Below, piece after piece: positions 45,777 to 56,600 of a stretch of DNA of 64,000 nucleotides. A model generated the notes under the pieces. That model worked only from the letters and a program-made list of their open reading frames with translations. It did no database searches and was not told the origin of the DNA. A program made the position numbers and the translations under genes. The first letter of the stretch is position 1. Every line of letters begins with the position of its first letter. Source of the DNA: Tubiluchus corallicola (taxonomy: Eukaryota; Priapulida; Priapulimorpha; Priapulimorphida; Tubiluchidae); assembly GCA_030141605.1 (NCBI GenBank), contig JAQGDQ010000454.1:62001-126000 (forward strand), written 5' to 3'.

Positions 45777-46724
45777 CACTTCAGCCACATACCAGTTTCA
45801 GTTTTTCTGTGCATGAGTTTGCTTTTTGTTTTCACTGGTGTGGTGTCAGCGGTGGGATAAGTACAATTAGCCTAATTAACATTCTTTGGCAGTTTATCTA
45901 AATAGTAAGACTGAGCACTCTATACGCTCCAATGGCGATGCACCGGGCGCCTAAGCAATGCTGCGTAACAAAAGTTAAAACTCCTAGCACGCTGAAGCCA
46001 TTGTAAGCAAGACAGGAAATCTTATTAAACAAACTCTTTACAAACTGGCAGATAAAGTATTTACTGTGTACCTATAAAACATTCGAACTTTGTATTGAGG
46101 TCTATGGCAATTGGTGGGTTGTGAAAGGGTGAGGTGTGACCATTATGATTAGGGTGTAATACATCTGTAACCAATCGCAAGGCTAGTTTTTGTAATGACA
46201 CCGCTAGAGGTAACATCCCGGTATCCGGTAGGTCTGTATCATGTCCGTTAAATAGATACTAAATAGATACTAATACGCCTCAGAACAACTTTCTTTCTTT
46301 CGGACGTTTGTACGTTTAAGATTTGCCAAGTATCTAGCAGCAGTTTAAGTGCTCGAAAATTGTCCATGAAGTAAGTTTATCGCTTTAAGAGCCATTAATC
46401 TGCTTATTCTAGATAGGAATTGCTGCCTATTAAGCTTTACGGTAATGCTCTTAACTTGCAGTCGTTAAATTTTTATTAGTAAAGGTGAAATCATATACAG
46501 TGTAAAGTTTCTTTTTTATTGAATTTGGTTATAAAAGACTTTAGTGCAAGATTTGCAAGAGATGTGACTTTAGAATTTCGTTAAAGTATACATGAGGCAT
46601 CAATTATAATTGGGTAAACATATTTTAAGACGAATGCTCTTTTTCTTTGCTTTAAAGTTATATCCTATTCTTCACCAGGTTTTGTAGTTTGTAACCACAC
46701 TGAGTCATCGTGATGTACGTAGTT
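45777..46724. other. Unassigned intronic DNA
   Basis: Nothing recognised. Confidence 0.5.
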
Positions 46725-47065
46725 GTAATCATCATCGTCATCTCCACCATCATCACAGATATCATTGTAGATGTTGTGGTTGTCTCCATCATTGCTGCTT
46801 TACCTTGTCTTCATTGCCGTCATCATTATCGTCACCATCATCATCGTCGTCATCGTCATCATCATCGACACCGTCGTCATCGTCGTTGTTGTAGTTGTCA
46901 TTCATCATCATCATTGTTATCGTCATTATCATCATCACCATCATCATCGTCGCCGTCGTCATCATCATCGTCATCATCATTATCGTCGTCGTCGTTATTA
47001 TCATCATCATAATCATCGTCATTACCATCATCATAACCATCATCGTCGTCGTCGTCGTCGTTCTT
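46725..47065. repeat. (CAT/CGT)n imperfect trinucleotide repeat
   Basis: ATC/GTC triplets of the same type as at 327-570 and 63218-63708. The I/V, H/R, S and M/D frames are artefacts. Confidence 0.95.
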
Positions 47066-47950
47066 TTATATGTTTCTCTTTGCAGTCCTCATAAATTGCT
47101 GCATTTGTGTATTTCCTAAGTCAGCATGGTTTCTTGTTTGATACTTATTAGTGGATTTTACTCAGCATGGATGTGGCTACTTTCTAGCTACAGCATCACC
47201 ACATGCCTAAACTGACATGTCCTGGTTCATGTATAGATCAAGTTTACTGAAACAGCACCCGCCCATGATTTTATAGCTTTTTAGTCTTTATAGCCCTATA
47301 GTGTCATCTGCTAGTCAAGTGTAGTAATGACTAATTCAAAATACATTCGCTAGGTTTTAACCCTTTCATTTACGTTTTGATACCGTGTCGACACATGTGT
47401 AGAAAAACTTGTGTAATTTCGTGGACTGTCAAGTTTTTGCTCTACTTTTATGTCGCTCGACATCATAACTGTGACGCTCGTTTTGTGAGGATGTTTTACG
47501 AAAACATTTTGCACATGTTGTAATTAAATCATGAAATCGAGATGAGTCTACTCTTAAGTTGTGCATCAATATCATACAGCAACTAGTTCGTAATGGCACG
47601 ATACATAATTGAGCAAACCGAGAATTATACTTGAGAATAATTAAATCTAATGGAAAACTGATGATAATAATTCTAGTAGTTTATTTAGATTTATAATTCT
47701 TACAAATTAATCCTAGCATCGTACAATTTACATCATTAATTTGGTTTTAAATTTTAAATAAAATTTATAATATTTATTTTGCAGACATTCGTATCAGGTG
47801 CTGTAATGTACATTATACTTTAAAGAACATTGATTGAAAAACACAGATAACGTTTATACACATTATTATATATGCTATTAACTGTGATAACTATCATTCA
47901 TATATTATGCATGAAGTGTATTAATTTGTGTATGAAAATGTATTGTACTT
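47066..47950. other. Unassigned intronic DNA
   Basis: AT-rich, with no feature recognised. Confidence 0.5.
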
Positions 47951-47973
47951 CTGAAAATGGAGGATAAATGAGA

Positions 47974-47979
47974 TTTATT
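47974..47979 (-). terminator. Possible polyadenylation signal
   Basis: The minus strand reads AATAAA about 140 bp past the stop of the candidate minus-strand terminal exon (48120). Confidence 0.25.
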
Positions 47980-48119
47980 ATATTATTATATAAAATTATG
48001 AAATCAAATCTTCTTATTACTGCAGAAAACCTGATAACATGGCTCTCCTTCATCTTGTATGTCTTGGCGCACACGCTGTAGTAACATATCCTCTGCGTAG
48101 ATGGCAGCACAAGCTTGTG

Positions 48120-48205
48120 TCAGGCAGAGGCGCCCGAATAAGAGTCATAAGGAGTTGACGAGTCCTTCACTCCACGGGCAATGTATTTCGGTGCTTGTTG
48201 GAAAC
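48120..48205 (-). CDS. Candidate last coding exon of an unidentified minus-strand gene
   Basis: The minus strand has an acceptor (GACTTTACAG|GTTTCC) at 48206/48205, then an open frame FQQAPKYIARGVKDSS + TPYDSYSGASA, ending in TGA at 48120-48122. The first two bases complete a split codon. The peptide looks like ordinary soluble or tail sequence rather than a repeat shadow, and an AATAAA follows downstream on the same strand. No upstream partner exon was found. The family is not recognised. It would be nested in GRIP intron 2 on the opposite strand. It may equally be a retro-fragment or chance. Confidence 0.35.
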
Positions 48206-48342
48206 CTGTAAAGTCTTGAATATTGAATATCGTACAATGTATCAGTAATAATATTATTCTGCTTAATAACTTGGTATATTTTACAAAATAATAATTTGAA
48301 AGGCTGGAGAGAATGATTACTGCTTGTAAAAGAATATTTGTA

Positions 48343-48428
48343 ATCATCATCATCATCAGCAGCAGCAACAGCAACAACAGGCGCATCAGCAGCATCACCA
48401 TCGTCATCACCATCATCTTCATCATCAT
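48343..48428. repeat. (CAT/CAG/CAA)n trinucleotide repeat
   Basis: CAT triplets flank a CAG/CAA-rich centre over 86 bp. Minus-strand M/L/D frames are artefacts. Confidence 0.9.
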
Positions 48429-48874
48429 AGCTGATCATTATCATAACGATCATTACGTCTATTGTAGACATTGACAGACAGAATCCTAAAATAAAAGAAA
48501 TCTATCCTGAACACAGACATAATCCAGCGAAACACTTTACACGGCTATATTAGTAGCTTGTCAGCACCACTTCCGATAAGCAAAATACGAGTATTATTAT
48601 CAGCTGAACGCGAAAAACAGCGTCACCTAGCGACTATTTGGAAAATCATAAAGCTCACCGCCAGTGTTCTGGAAAATGTCATGAAGAAAAATTGTACACT
48701 TTGCCACTTTTTCTCAAAAGCCGTTTTCCAATTAAATCTAAATTTTTCATTCGTTCTGGAATCTGCGCCCTGTCAAAAATCGCAGGGGCAAAATTTACAA
48801 CATCGCCCTGTTTAACTTTTGTTTTCACGGGGCACCTTGGTGTTATCGTGAATTCATGGTGTTTCTAAAGTGGA

Positions 48875-49370
48875 TAACGTTAAGTTCTGGAAATATGTGA
48901 TCTATGACTTCATAGTAAAATTTAATTTATATACATATGTAAATGATAACAAGGAATTGTCATGACTCGTGGTGTTATTAAGGAGGCTTTTGTTAAATTA
49001 AGTCCCTGAAAATTTGTGATTTATGGCACCAGTTAAGTTCTAAAAGTGCCTGTCTATGGCTTCAGTTCTTTGTTTCGGTTAAGTTCCTGAAAATTTGTGA
49101 ACTATGATGCCAGTTAAGTTCTGGAAGTGCCTGACCAATGACTTCAGTTAAATTCTGAAAGTGTCTGATCTATGACTTCAGTTAAGTTCTGAAAGTGCCT
49201 GATCTATGACTTCAGTTAAGTTATGGAAGTGCCTGATCCATGGCTACAGTTAAGTTCTGAAAATCTGTGTTTCTTTGCTTCCGTTAACTTCCTGAAAATC
49301 TGTGATCTATGGCACTAATTAAGTTCTGGAAGTGCCTGATCTATGACTTCATGATAAGATCTGAATTTAT
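48875..49370. repeat. About 35-bp tandem repeat, degenerate
   Basis: Ten or so units of GTTAAGTTCTGAAAGTGCCT + GATCTATGACTTCA, best preserved at 49100-49250. The outer units are diverged, with an AATTTGTG variant replacing the middle. Confidence 0.88.
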
Positions 49371-50024
49371 GAAAACGTGAAACGGGATATTTCTCTCCGT
49401 TGACCTTACAGTGTAGCAAAATGCGTTTTTATAATTATGCGCTTAACGGATAACAAGAGTGCAAATGGTGAGTAATGGCAGTTTTGTCAGCTTTCCCGCT
49501 TTTTTATGGAATTCTCAAACTTATTGAGACGCTGTAACTATGTCCACGTGAGCGAATTTGTGTTTTTATAGCGTGCTGAGCCAATCAGCAGATTTGCATT
49601 CTTCAGCTAGACGTGTTTCCCTTGTTCTAGTTGTTTGTCACTCGCATCAGCAAAAAATTTCAGGAAGAGTTCGGTGATTTACTACAATATTTCATAGTTG
49701 CCTTAGTTTTTTTTACAATATTTTGAGTAACTACCATAGTAAATAATGATCTATATTGAGGATGCTAAAGTCTTTTCAAATAACGAATTGGATGCTTTTT
49801 AATGAATTTTAATAGACGTACAGCAATATTTCCTACAGTGTGCCTGTGTACTGATGTTTTTCAGTACTGGTCGACAATAGCCGAACTCGTCCGGGTAATG
49901 TCGGCCAGTTAATTAGCAGTGGATCTTAGTAAATTTTTGAAGAAATCTAGATGTGGCCGACATTACCTAATATGCTATATGCATTTGCGTCCAACTAAAC
50001 TGAATCATATTATTGATGTGTAAA
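49371..50024. other. Unassigned intronic DNA
   Basis: Nothing recognised. Confidence 0.5.
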
Positions 50025-50236
50025 GACGTGTAAAGCTGACAGTAATGAGACAATGTAAAAGTGGCAATAATGAGACAATGTAAAGGTGACAGTAATGAGC
50101 AATGTAAAGTTGACAGTAATGAGACAATGTAAAAGTGGCAGTAATGAGACAACGTAAAAGTGGCAATAATGAGACAATGTACAAGTGGCAATAACGAGAC
50201 AATGTAAAAGTGGCAATAATGAGACAATGTACAAAG
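50025..50236. repeat. 25-bp tandem repeat, array 1 (upstream of exon 3)
   Basis: About eight units of AGTAATGAGACAATGTAAAG + TGGC/TGAC, with one unit shortened by 2 bases near 50098. It ends 400 bp before GRIP exon 3. Confidence 0.95.
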
Positions 50237-50636
50237 AATTAATGAATCATACAGAGATATTCTTATTGAGAAGACTGAATACAATTAATAAAAAGATCCC
50301 ACAACTCAGAAGCCTTTAATTTCTTTAAAATTTCGTAAACTAATCTTTACCGTAAAACCAAATCCATACGTGATGTGGTTTACCGATAGTAATGTAGTCG
50401 TGCAGCATTGCCGCCATAAATTACCCAATGATTCATTAATTTGTAATATAGAATTTCTTACAACATTGTGGGTGTGGAATTCGCCTTGCTTATTTAAACG
50501 AAATTATTATTAATAACTTATTGTTGAAATTTAATAATTTTTGAAAGACCTCAGACACATAAAGTTTATGTGTGCTTCGTAATTTCAAATGAGATGTGCT
50601 TACTTCAAAGAGTGACCTGCTATGTTTTTCTTGTAG

Positions 50637-50753
50637 ATGAAGATGGCGCTTATGTAAGATACAAATTACCACCTGGCGAGGAGCAAACGACTTTTGCTGA
50701 AGTGGGCAACGGTCATTTGCAGAACGGCCATGCGGACAGGGAAAGTGTTGCTG
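50637..50753 (+). CDS. Grip: GRIP-family scaffold, exon 3
   Basis: 117 nt between a strong acceptor (TGTTTTTCTTGTAG|AT) and a donor CTG|GTATGT, phase 1 at both ends. Continuing from exon 2 it encodes DEDGAYVRYKLPPGEEQTTF then AEVGNGHLQNGHADRESVA, an acidic, hydrophilic linker. There are no stops in the joined frame. If exon 4 is skipped, its last codon joins to EEKRG of the PDZ1 exon. Function is unknown; it probably lengthens the disordered N-terminal part before PDZ1. Two arrays of the same 25-bp repeat flank it at 400 and 515 bp. Confidence 0.78.
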
Positions 50754-50799
50754 GTATGTATAATTTGCAATATAATTATTTTCGAAACAACCTCAATTG

Positions 50800-51085
50800 C
50801 TGAGTAATGACTGGAGGATATTATGCTTAATAACTGAAGTTAAGCAACGCCGAGCCTGTTGAGTAAATGAGTTGGCTTTCTTCTGTATGCAGTTTCAATC
50901 TACCAAAATATTCCTGTGTATTTGCCTCCTCGAGGGAGAATGTATGTATACGTGACTCAGATGTCTGTGTTCGCTATTTTAGAGGATTGTCCTTGATAAC
51001 AAAGTGCTGGTCCTGGCTCAATCTTTTCTAGGTTTTTCAGTAACTCCTGCAATTGAGCGCTGAATTCTGAGTTGCAGAGTGCCAA
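50800..51085 (+). mobile_element. 5S rRNA-derived SINE, copy 3 (best)
   Basis: GAAGTTAAGCAACGCCGAGC at 50836-50855 is almost identical to the 5S rRNA A-box/intermediate element region. GTTGAGTAAATGAGTTGG follows at the 5S GGTTAGTACTTGGATGG position. A non-5S body of about 190 bp follows, sharing TATTTGCCTCCTCGAGGGA and CCTGCAATTGAGCGCTGAATT with the copies at 41.2 and 41.4 kb, and it ends near an A-rich run. It starts about 45 bp after the exon 3 donor. Confidence 0.58.
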
Positions 51086-51267
51086 AATTCAAAAAAGAAA
51101 AAACTACCTGCAGAGAATTTTAGGGAATGCAAGTTAAATTTATTATTATGCAAGCATAAGTATTAGTACTTAGTACTACTTAAAATATTGCTATTTTATA
51201 TTACTATACTGGTCGACATACTAGACCTAAAACACCTGTTGATATAAGAAAATGTATTTTATGTAAG

Positions 51268-51530
51268 AATGGCAGTAATGAAACTATGTAAAGCTGACAG
51301 TAATGAGACAATGTAAAGCTGACAGTAATGAGACAATGTAAAGCTGACAGTAATGAGACAATGTAAAGCTGACAGTAATGAGACAATGTAAAGCTGACAG
51401 TAATGAGACAATGTAAAGCTGGCAGTCATGAGGCAATGTAAAAATTGCAGTAATGAAACATTGTAAAAGCGGCAGTAATGAGACAATGTATAGCTGGTTG
51501 AAACAGTGTAAAGATGGTAGTGATTTTATA
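51268..51530. repeat. 25-bp tandem repeat, array 2 (downstream of exon 3)
   Basis: About ten units of the same repeat as array 1, in the same orientation. Five consecutive identical units of GACAGTAATGAGACAATGTA + AAGCT occur at about 51294-51418. Decayed units continue to about 51560. Confidence 0.95.
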
Positions 51531-51560
51531 GTGTAAAACTTGTGGAGTTCAAATAATATA

Positions 51561-52039
51561 AGGCTGGAAGTAAATGAAAAGAAAGTGTAAAATGAGTCAT
51601 ACTGTCGAGGTAATAAAAAGGAAGGAATTTTTGGTGAAAAACGTAGAAGTTGAAACACATAGCAATTTTAAGAAAACTTGCAGTAATATGGGCGTTACAA
51701 TTCCTCACTGTAGCCATCCTTTCATTGTCTTATACTGTCACCTCTACACATTTTGACAAGTATTCCCATCACATCGTCTCAACATTGTTAGTTTTGCATT
51801 GTCTCCTCGCTAATAGGGGAATAAGTTTGGTTACGGGTTTCATAAGTTTTCTCAGTCCCCATAATTTTGGCTTCCTGCCATCTGCACAGAAGCCATGTTG
51901 GACAGCTGTTGTTTACAAATGATTGCAATCCGTCGGTGAGGGTTGATACAAAACCACAACAGCGGGTGAGGGAACGTGAGCCGGATCCGTGTCTGTTACT
52001 GTAGTTAATAAAGCGTGCCAGCACGAAAAGCAGCGGGTT
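51561..52039. other. Unassigned intronic DNA
   Basis: Overlapping frames on both strands (51650-51922 +, 51788-52102 -) have no recognised motif. Confidence 0.45.
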
Positions 52040-52530
52040 AGAAAGCCAAGTGAAACCTCGTGATTTCTGGACATTTCCTGCGACCACTTCGCGACAGGTC
52101 ATTTAAATCAACGTTAAACCAGTAGATCAGTGAAGTTAATAGTGATTTTGCTTCGTTCGTGTTATTTTTCTATCGTACTTTTTCTTGTTTTTTTTGAGCT
52201 GTAGATTCGTGGATTAACCTCATGATTTCTAGACATTTTCTGCGACCATTTCGCGACAGGTCATTTAAATCAACGCAAAACCAACGTAAAATCAGTGAAG
52301 TTAAGCATGATTTTGCATCGACCGTGTTCTTTTTCCATCTTACTTTTCCTTTTTTTGAGTTGTAGATCCGTGGATTAACCTCGTGATTTCTGGACATTTT
52401 CTGCGACCATTTCGCGACAGGTCATTTAAATCAACGTAAAACCAGTAAATCAGTGAATTTAATAATGATTTTGCTTCGTTCGTGTTCTTGTTCTATCTAC
52501 TTTTTCTTTTTCTGAGCTTTTTCTGAATTT
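52040..52530. repeat. About 162-bp tandem repeat, three units
   Basis: CCTCRTGATTTCTRGACATTTTCTG starts at 52056, 52218 and 52379. Each is followed by CGCGACAGGTCATTTAAATCAACG and a T-rich second half ending GTAGATYCGTGGATTAA. Confidence 0.95.
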
Positions 52531-52876
52531 TTCGCATTTTGATGGCCATTCAAATCATCACAGACTTGTTTATCAATGAACTTATTGGATATTTCGCTTC
52601 GCTTGCTGGAATTGTTAAATTTTGTGCAGCGTGTTTTGACAAATTAACAAAGCTACTGATGAACAATTCTACAGCACTTTAGATCTTCTTGAACTTGCAC
52701 ATCAGTGAAGCTATTAGTGGCGTCGGTTCCTTTTTTGCTGAAATTTAGTATCTATGTATTTAATGAAGCCACTTGTTCAATGAAGACAAATAGCGATTTG
52801 AATTGTTTCTATGAGCGATTATGTAATTTCGTGATTAGTATTTTTTGCATCTTTTATTAAGTGATTCGTGATTTTC

Positions 52877-52879
<3 letters not shown>
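52531..52879. other. Unassigned intronic DNA
   Basis: Nothing recognised. Confidence 0.5.
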
Positions 52880-52925
<46 letters not shown>

Positions 52926-53025
52926 CCTCTGTGTGTGTGTGCGTGTGCGTGCGTGCGTTCATGTGCGTGTCTCTCTTTTTCTCCCCTCTCTCTCTCTCTC
53001 TCTCTCTCTCTCGTTCTCTCTTCTC

Positions 53026-53081
<56 letters not shown>

Positions 53082-53083
53082 CT
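52880..53083. repeat. Compound (CT)n(GTGC)n(CT)n microsatellite
   Basis: Two CT tracts are separated by a GT/GC-alternating segment (52930-52970) that is purine-pyrimidine alternating. Confidence 0.96.
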
Positions 53084-53616
53084 CCATTAATGAAAAGCAT
53101 TATGTAATTGGCTTATTTACGTGTAGTTTACTTTCGTCAAAAACTGGTAAACTAGTAAAAGAAGTGCAATCAAGTAAAATCAAGTTGTTGTTTCAAAGTC
53201 GATGGTGTGCCGACAGTTCTCTCGATTACTTGGTGCCAGTTTTCCTAAACGGTTAGAGTTTTTCTATCATTCTCCAACATTATCTGTTTTGGTAATCGCG
53301 TTTCACTCGCCCTCTATTGCCGGTAGAGAGTTGTTCACTTGTTCATTCAACTTTTTATACTCTTCTGATGTTTTGATACGTGTCGATTCTGTTTGTTGGT
53401 TCTACTTCGCCAAGAGGTCGATCTCTTTGATCCTCGACTGTTTCTGTTATTGTTTGAGCTTCTGAAGTCAATACAGTCATGATTTTTCTTGCTCTGGTTG
53501 AGATATTTGGTTGTTGGTTTAGCAGTGAAGTGCTGCTGTTGTCTTACGTGAACTGACTTATATAACTGAACCATAACAATGTGTCTGAAGTGAATAGATC
53601 TGTACTTATTTGAAAT
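53084..53616. other. Unassigned intronic DNA
   Basis: The 87-codon frame at 53202-53465 has no motif. Nothing else is seen. Confidence 0.45.
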
Positions 53617-53628
53617 GAGAGAGAGAGA

Positions 53629-53712
<84 letters not shown>

Positions 53713-53815
53713 TGGAGAGGTAAGAAGTGTAGGGAAGGAAATGGAAAGGAAGGGAGGGGCAGGGGAGGGCAGAAAAGAAAAGAAAAGAAGAGAAGAGAAG
53801 AGAAGAGAAAATAAA
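53617..53815. repeat. (GA)n then (AAGAG)n polypurine repeat
   Basis: A pure GA run followed by GGAAAGGAAG and AAGAG/GAAAA units. Confidence 0.97.
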
Positions 53816-53899
53816 AGAAAGTAATGAGTGATTATCAGTTAATGGAGTGAACTTGCAATTATCGAGTTTTGAAACCAATCTTGCCCAAAAGATGCAAGT

Positions 53900-54115
53900 A
53901 TGAAAAAATTGGAATTGAGTCTACATTCGAACCAAAGACTTTTGAAGATCAAAAACATTGCCATTGTGTTTAGTCAATATGTCTAGCCCCTTTTTATTGT
54001 AAGAGGTCTCAAGCTTTAGTTACTGAGCCATACTGGGATCGAATTAGGGCCTGCTATGATCACGGGGACGATTATTCGACTTGTAACGCAAAAGTGCCTG
54101 GTACAAATTCAGGCC
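53900..54115 (-). mobile_element. Possible decayed tRNA-derived SINE
   Basis: The minus strand has TATGGCTCAGTAACTAAAGC (tRNA A-box like), then GACCTCTTACAAT resembling an anticodon arm. ATTCGATCCC lies just before the A-box and GGTTCGAAT about 90 bp after it. Box order and spacing are irregular, so this is weak. Confidence 0.22.
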
Positions 54116-54302
54116 TAGTCCGCATTCCTTTTTGATCCGATAGTCAAATTTGGTTTCAAATATTCGGTAATTGTGGGTTCATTACATCATAGGGCTCACA
54201 TTACATGACCTACAGGCAAGGGATGTCATAGATGTCATATATATAAAATTAGGTATAACAGCGCAGGTATCAAGTCTTTCTCTTGTATCCAATAATGTGA
54301 TC

Positions 54303-54982
54303 TTAAAGCACAAGAAAACCCTCTACTTTCATAAAGCTTAAAAATTTGTCTTCAAAATTTATCACACCTACATACTGCCTTTTGCATGCAGAGCTTGCGT
54401 TGGCAGTAACACTGTGTAAAACATGTAAATTTAAACTCCTACGCTTTGAAACAGGAAGGTCGTTTGAAACAAATTTAGATAACATTGCGTGACGTTTGAA
54501 AAAAATAATCATAGCATTTGTAACACACATGTTACTAACTAAGTAACTTAAATTACTGTGTCTTGTCAATAAGATTAAAAATACGTTTATTGAAAAATAC
54601 ATTAAAAATAACACTAAAAAATACCTTCTGGAGGGTGAGCCAGCGACATTTTACCAATGGCCACAAACATTTTAAATAATTGTTTCTAGTTACATAAGTC
54701 TTTCCAGCAGGTAAGCGACATGCTAAGTAATTATAAAATTGCATAGAAAGTTTTTTGGGACATAATTTAACATTTCCTTTTCTTCCTCTGATTTACGTTG
54801 TGTGTATATGACGTCATGTAATGGCGCCGTCTGAACTGTATTGCGGGAAATTTAAAATGCAAACAAACAAAAATTCCTTTCGACGCGAGTACAATATATG
54901 CATAAAATTGCTGTAAAGCAATATAATGTTTTAAGGCGGTTTCCTAAAACCTACTTCAGGTACCCCTTTTGTTGTCCGTTAA
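54303..54982 (-). mobile_element. Family B TTAA element (full length)
   Basis: 680 bp bounded by TTAA. It begins TTAAAGCACAAGAAAACCCT and ends GGTACCCCTTTTGTTGTCCGTTAA. The two ends agree as TTAAAGSACAASAAAA, the clearest view of the family B inverted repeat. Confidence 0.8.
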
Positions 54983-55305
54983 TCACAGTCCTGCACCGGT
55001 GCAGGAAATTGGCCACTGTCTCAAATGAGGGTCTTTTCCAGCGAATAGAAAAATAGAAACTGGCTCCACGTTTGGCTAAATGTAGGTTAATGACGCATGT
55101 CATACGGATGTCTCCTTTCTTCCGGACACGGAGACATTTTTGACAACGAAATTTGCGTTTCCAAGCATCCCATGAGTTTGTCGACATTACTCTGTAACTG
55201 TCTTACCTGTCTGTTTAGTTTATTTACGGCCTGTGCCACTTGTGCTAGGAAGACAGATTCAGACTGCTTGGGCCTCTTCAGTTTTACTGCTTTGCTGTTT
55301 TAAGT
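54983..55305 (-). pseudogene. Minus-strand coding relic (zinc-ribbon-like and coiled-coil-like frames)
   Basis: One minus frame (from 55187) reads WKRKFRCQKCLRVRKKGDIR then MTCVINLHL, a CxxC-x12-C arrangement loosely like the C-terminal cysteine-rich zinc ribbon of piggyBac transposases. A second frame (55305-55100) reads KLKRPKQSESVFLAQVAQAV, then NKLNRQVRQLQSNVDKL, helical with heptad-like spacing, and contains a CAG|GTAAGA donor-like site. The two frames overlap, so at most one is real over most of the length. The family B element begins exactly at its 3' side. Weak. Confidence 0.25.
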
Positions 55306-55449
55306 TTGTTGATATTGTGAATCATAATATGCACAGCAGGAAGAGGGGATCAGGATTCAGGAGGGAGTAAGGGAGGGATTTTACCGCTCAGCGGGAGTAG
55401 ATGGATTGTTGATATCTCCTGATCTGTACAGTGAATCAAGCAGTTCGAG

Positions 55450-55700
55450 AGGTTTACTCGTGTTAGTCTTCTGTGGGCAAAATATCTAATGCTTATGGCT
55501 GTCTACTCCTGTTAGTCTTGTGTGGCCGAAATATCTAATGGTTATAGCTGTCTACTCGTCTTAGTCTTCTGTGGCCGAAATATCTAATGCTTATGGCTGT
55601 CTACTCGTGTTAGTCTTCTGTGCGCAAAATATCTAATGCTTATGGCTGTCTACTCGTGTTAGTCTTCTGTGCGCAAAATATCCAATGTTTATGGCTGTTA
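55450..55700. repeat. 49-bp tandem repeat, five units
   Basis: Units of TACTCGTGTTAGTCTTCTGTG + CGCAAAATATCTAATGCTTATGGCTGTC. Stray unit pieces (CTGTGGGCAAAATATTATGGC) recur at 56078-56100. Confidence 0.93.
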
Positions 55701-55879
55701 CATCTTTTGCAAGACGTGGAGAAGCGACTGTAATTTATGTGACTTCAACAGACTTAAATTATAAATAAATAAATTTATAATTAAAGTCTCTTGAAGCTGG
55801 AGGAACCAATGTCTGTTTTGTCACCTTTTTTGGTTGGTGTTTCATTTTGAAGTTCTAGCATACAGTTTGCTGATTTATA

Positions 55880-56600
55880 TACACAAGCCAGTCAAGTTGT
55901 TCCAGGCAAATCATCTGATCTTGGGCAAAACAGGGATTTTTGATTAAAGGTTCTAAGCAAGTCAGTTCCTACTGCTGTGGCATTTCTGTGAACTGTGCCC
56001 TTTGGTCTTTCATTTTTTGGGAAGTTAGTATCCGATGCAGGACAATTCACATTTTAAAGAATGTTTTACAACTGATACTCTGTGGGCAAAATATTATGGC
56101 TCTTACACCTTTTGCTAATCTACATATACGCACAACTTGTGACCATTTGTAAGTGATAAAAACTACCTGTTTGCGTTTTTTATGAAGTAAGAAAGACTAA
56201 AGTTAACAGAGAAACAATGTCTACCAAAAATTTCTATCGATATTAGTAGAAGGGGGATTTCAAACAGCTATAGCAATGCTGGATGAGATGACATCTACTG
56301 CCTAAGACTAGGAAGATGGAAACAGGTGGAGGGGCATTTTGAAGAGAGTGAAGTGGGAAGACGAAAACACATGGGATGGGAAACTGGATCAAAACAAGTG
56401 AAAAGACTAACAGGTCTTACAAGTTGTTCCAGGCAAATCATCTGATAATGGAAAAAATGTGGATTTTTGATTAAAGATTCTAGGGAAGTAAGTGGTATTT
56501 GTGTGAACTGTGCCCATTGGTCTTTCATTTTTTTGGGAAAGTTAGTATCTGATGCAGAACAGTTCACATTTTAAAGGATGTTTCATAATTGATATTAAGT
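55880..56600. repeat. Direct duplication of about 195 bp (55880-56080 and 56407-56600)
   Basis: Both copies share AAGTTGTTCCAGGCAAATCATCTGAT, GGATTTTTGATTAAAG, GTGTGAACTGTGCCC and TTGGGAA(A)GTTAGTATC blocks in order. They are separated by about 330 bp with no recognised content. Confidence 0.85.

Noticed and set aside
48558-48868. Two overlapping plus frames of 85 and 76 codons
   Set aside because: Different frames over the same DNA, no motif, no splice support.
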